This document shows, one piece after another, positions 24,271-31,328 of a DNA stretch of 64,000 bases. Every line of letters starts with the position of its first letter. Position 1 is the stretch's first letter. The notes below the pieces were generated by a model. It worked only from the letters and a program-made list of their open reading frames with translations. It did not search any database and was not told the DNA's origin. The position numbers and the translations under genes were made by a program. Source of the DNA: Bradyrhizobium sp. SSBR45G (GTDB lineage Bacteria; Pseudomonadota; Alphaproteobacteria; Rhizobiales; Xanthobacteraceae); contig NZ_BSCT01000025.1 of the NCBI RefSeq assembly GCF_030159255.1, positions 62,001 to 126,000 of the forward strand, written 5' to 3'.

Positions 24271-24753
24271 ATGCGACGGTTGATGAAGTTCCTGCACACG
24301 ATGGGCGCGATCGGCATGATGGGCGCGATGGCCTGCCTCGTCGTGCTGCTCGGCATGATCCCGCAGCCCTCGGTGTCGCTGCCGCTCTACGCCGAGATGC
24401 GGGCTGCGATGGGCGCCATCGTGCGCTACGTGTTCTTCCCCTCGCTCGGCCTGACCCTGGTCGCCGGCCTGCTCGCCATCGCCGTCAACCGCGCGCTGCA
24501 CAGCGCCGGCTGGGCACTCGCCAAGCTCGCCTCGGGCATCCTCGTGTTCGAATGGGGCTTTGCCGCGGTGCAGGGCCCGATGCAGGAAGCCGCTGAAGAA
24601 GCCGCCCGCGCCGTCGCCGGCCAGATCGATCCCGCGACCATCACGCCGAACTTCGGCACCGAGCAGGGCGCCATCTGGGTCATGCTCGGCGTCGCCACCG
24701 TGAACGTCATCCTCGGCGTCTTTCGGCCGAAGTTCACCAACCTGCCGGATTGA
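24271..24753 (+). CDS. DUF2269-like four-helix membrane protein
   Basis: The 160-residue protein starts at ATG 24271. A longer in-frame extension reaching back over the DUF427 gene is rejected as non-coding composition. It has four hydrophobic segments (about 5-27, 43-65, 75-95, 133-152) and opens with KFLHTMGAIGMMGAMACL, resembling DUF2269 or hypothetical inner-membrane proteins with a first-helix histidine. The loop between helices 3 and 4 is acidic and carries PNFGTEQGAIW. Function is unknown. Confidence 0.65.
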   Translation: MRRLMKFLHTMGAIGMMGAMACLVVLLGMIPQPSVSLPLYAEMRAAMGAIVRYVFFPSLGLTLVAGLLAIAVNRALHSAGWALAKLASGILVFEWGFAAVQGPMQEAAEEAARAVAGQIDPATITPNFGTEQGAIWVMLGVATVNVILGVFRPKFTNLPD

Positions 24754-24820
24754 GCGTAGCGGGGCTACGAAAAGGACCAGATCCTTTCTGATGCCGCAGC
24801 GCGCGAGGTGCCGATGACTG

Positions 24821-24979
24821 CGCCCTCTCCCCTTGCGGGAGAGGGCATGTAGGACAGTGCGGCAAACTCGGTTCGGTGAGGGGTATGCCTCCACGAGCGT
24901 TGCTCGCGGAGAGAAACCCCTTACCCAACCGAACGCGCGGATTGGCCGGCGATGCCCTCTCCCGCAAGGGGAGAGGGCG
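24821..24979. repeat. Nested inverted repeat element
   Basis: Two CCCTCTCC-type hairpins, each with CTTGCGGG or CCGCAAGG turns, lie at 24821-24847 and 24951-24979. A second, inner inverted pair sits between them (GGTTCGGTGAGGGGT / ACCCCTTACCCAACCGAAC). The whole unit of about 160 bp is non-coding and lies in the gap between the convergent membrane-protein and HAD genes. Confidence 0.65.
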
Positions 24980-25075
24980 CTGTATCGCGCAGTGTCGACC
25001 AGAGGCGGCCTCCCGCTCCGCGTTTCCAGAAATGACTTGGAGAGGGAGGACGATGACGAGAGAACAAGCCCGCTG

Positions 25076-25729
25076 CTACGGCGCTGTTGCGAGATGGTGC
25101 CGCAGCTCGTTCACCGTCTCCACCACGCGGTCTGCCCCCGCTTCGGTGAGCTGCTCCGCCGTGTGATAGCCCCAGGTCACGCCGATCCCAGTCACGCCCG
25201 CCGCCTTCGCCATCACCATGTCGAAGCTGGTGTCGCCGATGAAGACGGCATCGTCCGCCGCAACACCGGTCGCGACCAGCGCCTGCAGCAGCATCGCAGG
25301 ATGTGGCTTCGACGGCGCCATGTCGGCGGCCTGGATCGTGCTGAACCAGTCGCGCCAGCCGAGGGTCTCCAGCGCGGGCACGACGGCTTTCGAGGTGTGA
25401 CCGGTGGCGATGCCGAGCTGCGTGTCGCGCCTGCGGCTCAAGCCAAAGAGCAACTCGCCAATCCCATCGAACGGCGTCTCTGCAAAACTCGGATCGGCGC
25501 GCAGCTGCGGCAGCACCCGCGCATAGGCGCTCACCATCGCAATTACCGGAGCATCCGGTCGCGCCAGCTCCGCGAGCACGAGCTCCAGCGAGCGGCCGAT
25601 CAGCGCCAGGCTGTCCTGCGCCGCCGGCACCGGCAGGCCGAATTCGGTGAACACGGTGCGGTGGCATTCCAGGATCAGCGCACGGCTGTCGACCAGCGTG
25701 CCGTCGAAATCGAAAATGATGAGCTGCAC
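25076..25729 (-). CDS. HAD-superfamily phosphatase (Gph-like)
   Basis: The product has about 217 residues with all HAD motifs: DFDGTLVDS (nucleophile D7 and D9), GIATGHTSK (motif II), the lysine in SKPHP (motif III) and FIGDTSFDM (motif IV). A C1-type cap lies between motifs I and II. This is the phosphoglycolate-phosphatase-like branch; the substrate cannot be read from the sequence. I placed the start at GTG 25729, directly before the LIIFDFDGT strand. An in-frame GTG at 25801 would add 24 residues with no family similarity. It is monocistronic on the minus strand. Confidence 0.8.
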   Translation of the reverse strand: MQLIIFDFDGTLVDSRALILECHRTVFTEFGLPVPAAQDSLALIGRSLELVLAELARPDAPVIAMVSAYARVLPQLRADPSFAETPFDGIGELLFGLSRRRDTQLGIATGHTSKAVVPALETLGWRDWFSTIQAADMAPSKPHPAMLLQALVATGVAADDAVFIGDTSFDMVMAKAAGVTGIGVTWGYHTAEQLTEAGADRVVETVNELRHHLATAP

Positions 25730-25944
25730 GGCAGGGCTTTCGGATCGGCGATGGAGAGCATGGTCGCAGGCATCGATCGCACAGGACGCTGCCGACGTCA
25801 CGCGAGATTCATCGGATGCTCTCTCCTCCCGTCATTCCGGGGCGCGCGAAGCGCGAGCCCGGAATCCATCGTGCGGCAAGGCATGAAGCGTAAGGTGCTT
25901 GCTCGACTGGGCGCCCCGAGCGCTCATGCAGATCGCCGGTCAAA

Positions 25945-26359
25945 TTCCGGAAAAAATAATTATCTTGCGTTTTTACAGAAACTATGCTTTTCTCCACCCA
26001 TCCCGCCTCGTGCAGAGGGACGTACGCGTCGTCACGAACGTGGAGGTGGGCTGCGATGGACGTGACGGCTGTGCCAGACGAGCGCAGGTGTCACGGACGG
26101 CGAAGTCGTGTGGTCCTGGCCTCTCGACGCTGAGGTCAAGTTCGCGAGTGAAGCTGTGACGGCTCGCGCGGGCGATGGGGGCAAGAACGCCGATCCCCAG
26201 GGAGAGCACGAAGGACACCGTAAAACCGTTGCGCGGGGGAGGCCGCTGGGTGGCCCGACCTGTGGTGACTGCCGCCTGCTTTCCTTGTTGCAGGCGGGCC
26301 ATGGGCCGTGGTCAGCACCCGGCCTTCCCCGCGCCCTCTCGTTGGCGAGAGGGCTGACG
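25945..26359. repeat. Long dispersed repeat, copy A (about 415 bp)
   Basis: It starts with an A/T-rich block (TTCCGGAAAAAATAATTATC), then carries GTACGCGTCGTCACGA, GTGTGGTCCTGG, GACGCTGAGGTCAAG, GGGAGAGCACG and a hairpin CCGCCTGC/GCAGGCGG (26272-26297). It ends in a second hairpin CCCTCTCG-TTGG-CGAGAGGG (26334-26353). The same ordered blocks recur at 63679-64000. No frame is conserved between the copies, so it is probably not a gene. I associate this sequence with a high-copy Bradyrhizobium repeat. Confidence 0.75.
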
Positions 26360-26530
26360 ACCGCATCACTCGGGCCTCACGGGCCGCGGGAACGCGATGA
26401 CGCATGCCGACCGGATCTGCAGCCGATATCAGTCCGCGCAGGCTGTGTGCGCGATGAACGAGGCCATCGTCGGCCGCCCATGGACGACGCCAGCGCCGTG
26501 GCGGCGCTGCCGTCGGCCATGTCGAAGCCG

Positions 26531-26941
26531 TCAGAGCGGCGTGGCGCGCAGCTCGATGGTCACCGGCGTCGCGGTGCGCCGGCTCGCCGGATCGGCCGGC
26601 ATCTGCAGCACGCGGGCGCGCTGGCCGGCGGCGAGGTCGGTGACCTTGACGACCCGGCCGTTCGAAAATTCGAGTGCGTCGTGGTGCTCGGTCGGCTTGT
26701 GGGTATCGACCTGGCGGAAGCGGGCGAGATGGGCGCCGACCTTGCGGCGGAAGAAGATGCCCTTGATGCGCACATCGCCCTCGAAGGCGAGCTCCGTGCC
26801 CGGCCGCAGACAGACGGCCGTCAACGGATCGTCCTTGGTGCAGAAGCCGCGCGTCTCCGTGCCGGGAAAGCGACAGGAGACCAGCACGTCCTCGGTCTTG
26901 GCATCACGGGAGGCAACAGTATGAAGGCTGTAGTCACACAT
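26531..26941 (-). CDS. Conserved hypothetical protein
   Basis: The 136-residue product begins at ATG 26941 with AGGAG 6-7 bp upstream. An upstream extension to 27058 would cross a repeat-rich zone and is rejected. It opens MCDYSLHTVASRDAKTEDVL and contains GFCTKDDPLTAVCLRPGTEL, several basic patches (FFRRKVGAHLARF) and mainly beta-type segments. There is no signal peptide or membrane helix. I know MCDYSLH-type openings from rhizobial hypothetical proteins but no function. It is flanked by repeats on both sides. Confidence 0.7.
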   Translation of the reverse strand: MCDYSLHTVASRDAKTEDVLVSCRFPGTETRGFCTKDDPLTAVCLRPGTELAFEGDVRIKGIFFRRKVGAHLARFRQVDTHKPTEHHDALEFSNGRVVKVTDLAAGQRARVLQMPADPASRRTATPVTIELRATPL

Positions 26942-27095
26942 GGAGAGCTCCTGAAGGCCGCCAGCACTCAGGCCGCAACGGCGCAGCAGGGAAGTCGTTC
27001 CAAGATGTTGAAGGCGCCGCGCGGTTCCACCGCCCGCGGCACGATAGGGCGATGGCATATGGCGCTTTGCGTATTGCGCACGCCTCCTTCCACTT

Positions 27096-27181
27096 CGTCA
27101 TGGCCGGGCTTGTCCCGGCCATCCACGTCAGCTGCGCCCTCGGAACGAGGTGGATGCCCGGGACGAGCCCGGGCATGACGG
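27096..27181. repeat. REP-like inverted repeat (CGTCATGGCCGGG family)
   Basis: CGTCATGGCCGGGCTTGTCC at the left is mirrored by GGGACGAGCCCGGGCATGAC at the right. Internal ATCCACG and GTGGATG are also inverted. The element at 62005-62090 has the same plan. Confidence 0.7.
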
Positions 27182-27276
27182 AGCAACAAATTCGTAGGCG
27201 CTCGTGCCGCGATGGCCTCATTTGGCCATATGCGATTGCCCTGCGCGGTACTGGCGGTGGCAGGGCGAGGGGCGCA

Positions 27277-27933
27277 TCAGGTGAGGTGGGCCGCCTCTTC
27301 GGTCTCGGCTTCATCCGCCGCGGCACCCCAATGCGAGGCGTCCTTGATCGTCGGGTCGATCAGCTCGCCGCGCAGCAGCGCCAGCGGCGATTTCCAGTAC
27401 AGCGCGATATTGTGAAACGGATCGGTCAGCACCTTGAACGCCCAGATCAGGCCGGTCGCGACATCCTGCGTCGCAGCGAGCTGGATCACGCGAAACAGGC
27501 CGGCGCCGATGCCGACGGCAAGCCAGAGCACGCCGACGTGGCGCACGAAATCCATCCGGCTCAGCGGCGCGTCGAACAGTCCGAACAACGTGGGAGACAG
27601 CACCAGCGCGACCGGCACCAGGCCCCACACCGCGAGCAGGACGATCTTGCGGGTCTGATTGTAGCCGACCTTGACCGCTTCCTTGTAGTCGTTGCTGACG
27701 CCGTTGACGTGGTCATAGCCGTTCGGCTCGAAGAAGAAGTGCCCGGTCTGGCGCGTCAGCATCGCCAGCCAGCCGACCAGCCCGGCCATCGCGGGATGCT
27801 TGAACAGCAGCGCGTAAGCGACGAGGAAGATCACGGCGCTGACCAGGTGCAGCGTCTGATTGATCCGGCTCTGATGATAGTAGCGATAGTCGTCGAAGCG
27901 CTGCGTCTGCAGCGTCTGATAATAGCGCGACAT
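27277..27933 (-). CDS. Mpo1/DUF962-like polytopic membrane protein
   Basis: The 218-residue product starts at ATG 27933; an upstream frame to 28146 is non-coding. It begins SRYYQTLQTQRFDDYRYYHQ and has four to five membrane helices. Two motif groups, YYHQSRINQTLHLVSAV and QTGHFFFEPNGYDH, resemble the conserved H-x4-N-x3-H and GHFxxExN motifs of the Mpo1 / DUF962 (YGL010w-like) family. Yeast Mpo1 is an Fe2+-dependent dioxygenase in 2-hydroxy fatty-acid breakdown. Whether this relative keeps that activity is unknown. It is monocistronic on the minus strand. Confidence 0.6.
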   Translation of the reverse strand: MSRYYQTLQTQRFDDYRYYHQSRINQTLHLVSAVIFLVAYALLFKHPAMAGLVGWLAMLTRQTGHFFFEPNGYDHVNGVSNDYKEAVKVGYNQTRKIVLLAVWGLVPVALVLSPTLFGLFDAPLSRMDFVRHVGVLWLAVGIGAGLFRVIQLAATQDVATGLIWAFKVLTDPFHNIALYWKSPLALLRGELIDPTIKDASHWGAAADEAETEEAAHLT

Positions 27934-28177
27934 GCGAATCCCCGTGCCATTGTGCAACGAGACGGAGACGTAGAGCGCTTCAGTGAACGTGGCGTGACAT
28001 GTTGATGTTGTCACAATGAAACCGACCGGCGGCGGAGCAGGAGACGCCTGGAACGCGAACACGCCGGTCCATGGCCGGCGAGCGAGTCGCCTGCGCCTCT
28101 CTGCCCTTGCCAGAGAACGCGCCCGCACGGCTTTGATCGGGATCAAATCCGCGCGGGGAGTCGCATGGGGACGGATG

Positions 28178-28372
28178 TCAGCCGCCGGGGGATCGCGCCA
28201 GCCGGATCGCCTCGCTGAGGATGGCGCGGTCGCCGATATGGTTGGCGAGCAGCAGCACCAGCCTGGCGTTCATGCGCAAGGCCTCCTCGTCACTGAGATC
28301 GCGCTGGCCGCCGATCAGCTCGGCATAGAAGTCGTCGGGATCGCCGATGTTCGGAGTGAGGGTCAGGCTCAT
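28178..28372 (-). CDS. DUF2783 small protein, partner of the FAD monooxygenase
   Basis: The 64-residue soluble protein reads GDPDDFYAELIGGQRDLSDEE and RMNARLVLLLANHIGDRAIL, the DUF2783 pattern. Members are almost always encoded right after a phenol-hydroxylase-like FAD monooxygenase, as here: its ATG overlaps the monooxygenase stop by 4 bp (ATGA). It probably forms a helical partner or stabiliser of that enzyme; this role is inferred from context only. Confidence 0.82.
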   Translation of the reverse strand: MSLTLTPNIGDPDDFYAELIGGQRDLSDEEALRMNARLVLLLANHIGDRAILSEAIRLARSPGG

Positions 28373-30006
28373 GCCGCAAGCTCCTGCTGGATCGTGCCGG
28401 GCTTGCCGCAGGCGCGCCGGACCGCGTCGGCGATCCCGGCCTCGTCGAACTGCGGAAAGCGGGCGATGACATAATGATCGGGGCGGAACACATAGGTCGT
28501 GCCCGGCGAAGCGCCGTAGCGTTGCCCAAGCAGGCCTTTGCCGTCGTCGATGTCGCGGCCGACGACGACAACGCGCGTGGCGATGCCGTCGATGCTGAGC
28601 TGATCGGCCGTGACGGACTTGTCGAACGTGACCACGGTGAAGCCGGAGCCGAGGCAGTTCAGGAACCAGCCGGGCTTGCCCGCAACGGTCACGGGCGCGT
28701 CCGCCGCATTGGTGCCTGGGGTCATGGCAGCCGGGACGCTTGCGTTGTCCGGCGTGTTCAAAGAGGACGCGACATAGGGCGTCGGCGTCGACAGCCGGCC
28801 GCTATTGACCAGCGGCCGGGCGAAGGCGTGATGCTGGGCGAGGTCGAGCACGGCGTCGCGGAACAGGCGGCTCACGCGCGTCTTCGGCGTGATGAAGTCG
28901 GTCGCCCGTGTCGAATTCAGGATGTTGTCGTCGGCCGCGTAAGCGCGCTCCTCGTGATAGCTGTCGATCAGGCTTTCGGGCGCTTCGCCGCGCAGCACCA
29001 GCGCAAGCTTCCAGGCGAGGTTGTCGATGTCCTGCACGCCGGTGTTGGCGCCGCGGGCGCCGAACGGCGACACCTGATGCGCTGCATCGCCGGCGAACAG
29101 CACCCGTCCATGGCGGAAATTGTCGATCCGGCGGCAGGCGAATTGATAGATCGACACCCATTCGAGCTCGAATTCGGTGGTCTCGCCGAGCATGGCGCGG
29201 ATCCGCGGAATCACGCGCTCGGGCGTCTTCTCCTCGTCCGGATTGGCGTCCCAGCCGAGCTGGAAGTCGATGCGCCAGATGTTGTCGGACTGGCGATGCA
29301 GCAGCACCGACTGGCCCGGATGGAACGGCGGATCGAACCAGAACCAGCGCTCGGTCGGAAACTCCGCCTTCATTCGGACGTCGGCGATGAGAAAACGGTC
29401 CTGGAAGAACTGGCCCTTGAACTCGGCGCCGACCATGCGCCGCGTGTCCGAATTGGCGCCGTCGCAGGCGATCACCCATTGCGCCTCCATGGTGAAGATG
29501 CCGTCCGGCGTCTCCACCGCGAGGACCGCGCAATCGTCGGTCTGCTTCAGGCTGACGAGACGATGCTTCCAGCGCAGATCGACCAGCGGATTTCTGCTGC
29601 AGGCGTCGACCAAGATCTCTTCCAGATAATATTGCTGCAGGTTGATCATCGCCGGCCAGCGATGGTCGGGCTCCGGCAGCAGGTCGAACTGGTAGGACAG
29701 CTGGTCGCGGAAGAACACTTTTCCGATGTTCCAGCTGACGCCCTTCTCCACCATCGGCGCGGCGCAGCCGAGACGGTCCCAGATCTCCAGCGGGCGCTTG
29801 GCGTAGCACACGGCGCGGGAGCCGATGCTGACGGTGTCGTTGTCGTCGAGCACGACCACCGGCTGGCCGTGCGCGGCGAGATCGAGCGCCGCCGTCAGGC
29901 CGATCGGCCCGGCGCCGATCACGACGACCGGGTGGCGGCGGAGCGTGCCGCTGCGCTGCTCGGCGGAGCAGACGTAGGGAAATCGCGGATAGACATAGTT
30001 GCTCAT
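28369..30006 (-). CDS. FAD-dependent aromatic monooxygenase (MhpA/PheA-like)
   Basis: The 545-residue protein has the group A flavin hydroxylase layout: Rossmann FAD motif VVVIGAGPIGLTAA near residues 27-40, the DG-type motif WVIACDGANSDTRR near 180, and the second FAD motif VLFAGDAAHQVSPFGARGAN near 305. A C-terminal thioredoxin-like domain is typical of the 3-(3-hydroxyphenyl)propionate hydroxylase subgroup. It should hydroxylate a phenolic compound using NAD(P)H and oxygen. Its neighbours (DUF2783, VOC dioxygenase-like, MarR) suggest a small inducible aromatic-degradation unit; the substrate is not deducible. The gap to the VOC gene upstream is 51 bp. Confidence 0.88.
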   Translation of the reverse strand: MSNYVYPRFPYVCSAEQRSGTLRRHPVVVIGAGPIGLTAALDLAAHGQPVVVLDDNDTVSIGSRAVCYAKRPLEIWDRLGCAAPMVEKGVSWNIGKVFFRDQLSYQFDLLPEPDHRWPAMINLQQYYLEEILVDACSRNPLVDLRWKHRLVSLKQTDDCAVLAVETPDGIFTMEAQWVIACDGANSDTRRMVGAEFKGQFFQDRFLIADVRMKAEFPTERWFWFDPPFHPGQSVLLHRQSDNIWRIDFQLGWDANPDEEKTPERVIPRIRAMLGETTEFELEWVSIYQFACRRIDNFRHGRVLFAGDAAHQVSPFGARGANTGVQDIDNLAWKLALVLRGEAPESLIDSYHEERAYAADDNILNSTRATDFITPKTRVSRLFRDAVLDLAQHHAFARPLVNSGRLSTPTPYVASSLNTPDNASVPAAMTPGTNAADAPVTVAGKPGWFLNCLGSGFTVVTFDKSVTADQLSIDGIATRVVVVGRDIDDGKGLLGQRYGASPGTTYVFRPDHYVIARFPQFDEAGIADAVRRACGKPGTIQQELAA

Positions 30007-30057
30007 GGCTGCCTCGCCTGGCGCGTTGCGGTCGGGACGGTGGAAAGGAACGATCGC

Positions 30058-30600
30058 TCAGTCGACGCCGGCGAATTCCTTCTCGTGCATCCAGGCAGTG
30101 TGCCGCGGTGGCTTCTTGGTGGTCGCCCATTCATCGACCATGGCGTGGGCGACCGACTTCATCCGCGTGATCTGCTCCGGCGTCGCGGTCCAGGTCGCGA
30201 TCTCCAGGCGGTGGCCGCTCGGATCATGGAAGTAGATCGACTTGAAGATGGTGTGGTCGGTGATCCCGACGACGTCGAGGCCGGCGGCCTCGGCGCGCGC
30301 CTTGGCCTCCTCCAGCTCCTCCATGTCCTTGACCTGGAAGGCGATGTGCTGGGTCCATTCCGGGGTGTTGGGATCGCGCCCCATCGGCGGCGAGTTCGGC
30401 AGCTCGAAGAAAGCGAGGATGTTGCCGTTCCCGGCATCCAGGAAGATATGCATGTACGGATCGGGCGCCTTGGTCGAGGGCACCTTGTCCTCGGCGATCG
30501 CGCCGAGCAGGTCCATGTTCAGGACCTTCTTGTAGAAGTCGACGGTGGCCTTGGCGTCGACGCAGCGATAGGCGACGTGGTGGATCTTCTCGATCTGCAT
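30058..30600 (-). CDS. VOC-family (glyoxalase/extradiol dioxygenase-like) protein
   Basis: The 180-residue single VOC module starts MQIEKIHHVAYRCVDAKATV, with metal-ligand candidates H7/H8, the histidine in WTQHIAFQVKDM and the glutamate in GHRLEIATW. The paired beta-alpha-beta-beta-beta pattern is complete. A 40-residue tail rich in Lys/His follows. As the first gene of the minus-strand cluster with the FAD hydroxylase, it could be an extradiol-type dioxygenase or an isomerase acting on the hydroxylated product. The second domain usual in full extradiol enzymes is missing. GGGAGGA lies just before its ATG. Confidence 0.85.
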   Translation of the reverse strand: MQIEKIHHVAYRCVDAKATVDFYKKVLNMDLLGAIAEDKVPSTKAPDPYMHIFLDAGNGNILAFFELPNSPPMGRDPNTPEWTQHIAFQVKDMEELEEAKARAEAAGLDVVGITDHTIFKSIYFHDPSGHRLEIATWTATPEQITRMKSVAHAMVDEWATTKKPPRHTAWMHEKEFAGVD

Positions 30601-30628
30601 GATGGTCCTCCCATGATCGTTGTTGGCA

Positions 30629-30652
30629 AGATAGTAACGGATGATACGATCT
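30629..30652. promoter_or_regulatory. Palindromic MarR operator candidate
   Basis: The 24-bp sequence between the divergent VOC and MarR genes has arms AGAT-GTA-C pairing with G-TAC-ATCT; 8 of 12 position pairs match. Size and location fit autoregulation and control of the monooxygenase cluster by the adjacent MarR protein. Confidence 0.45.
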
Positions 30653-30739
30653 CGTGGCTTTGATCCAGATCAACCCGGCCGTGGGAAGATTGAGGTCGCC
30701 AGGGGCGAGCGCCTGGAATGGGCGAGGGCAGGGGATGCG

Positions 30740-31234
30740 ATGACGAAGGCGGCCAACGAGACCCGGGACCGGACCGACAATGAGGCGGCCAGCGAGCGCG
30801 AGCTCAGGCTGCAGCGCTATTTTCCCTACCGGCTGGCGCGCCTCGCCGAGCAGGTGTCGCTGGCGGTGGCGGAGGTCTATGGCGACCGGTTCGCGCTGTC
30901 GCGCCAGGAATGGCGGATTCTGGCCGCATTGGGCGAGCAGCCGCGGTTGCCGACCAAGGAGATCGGCCGGCTGACCACGCTCGACAAGATGAATGTCAGC
31001 CGCGCCATGCAGAGCCTGGAAGCGCGCGGCATCGTCAGCCGCAGCCGCGATCCCGAGGATGGCCGCGAGCGGATCGTGACGCTTTCGGCCGCCGGGCGGG
31101 CGCTGTACCGCAAGATCGTGCCCTATGCGCTGGCACGCGAGGCCGACCTGCTCGGCGTGCTCACGCGGGAGGAGGCCGCCATCCTCAATACGGTCATCGA
31201 CAAGCTCCTGAGCGTCACGGAGCGGTCGGCATGA
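30740..31234 (+). CDS. MarR-family transcriptional regulator
   Basis: The 164-residue protein starts at ATG 30740, with an AGGGGATG purine run upstream; an in-frame ATG at 30641 sits inside the operator region. It has the MarR winged helix: LSRQEWRILAALGEQ, LPTKEIGRLTTLDKMNVSRAMQSLEARGIV (recognition helix region) and the wing SRSRDPEDGRERIVTLSAAGRAL. It is divergent from the aromatic-hydroxylase cluster, which it likely represses until an aromatic ligand binds. Confidence 0.9.
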   Translation: MTKAANETRDRTDNEAASERELRLQRYFPYRLARLAEQVSLAVAEVYGDRFALSRQEWRILAALGEQPRLPTKEIGRLTTLDKMNVSRAMQSLEARGIVSRSRDPEDGRERIVTLSAAGRALYRKIVPYALAREADLLGVLTREEAAILNTVIDKLLSVTERSA

Positions 31235-31328
31235 TGCGTTGCAGGGTGTTCGGAAGGCTTGATCGAGGCCGTCGCCGCGCTATATCGACGGTCTCTCCTT
31301 CATTGCCAGCATGGGCCAACGCACGACG

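Noticed and set aside
26397..26924. Plus-strand frame of 175 codons near 26.4 kb
   Set aside because: It is antisense to the better supported minus-strand hypothetical gene, which has an AGGAG site and a typical start, and its beginning lies in repeat A's flank.
28474..30663. A 729-codon plus-strand frame
   Set aside because: It lies opposite the FAD monooxygenase and VOC genes, whose protein motifs are unambiguous. The antisense translation has no domain signature.
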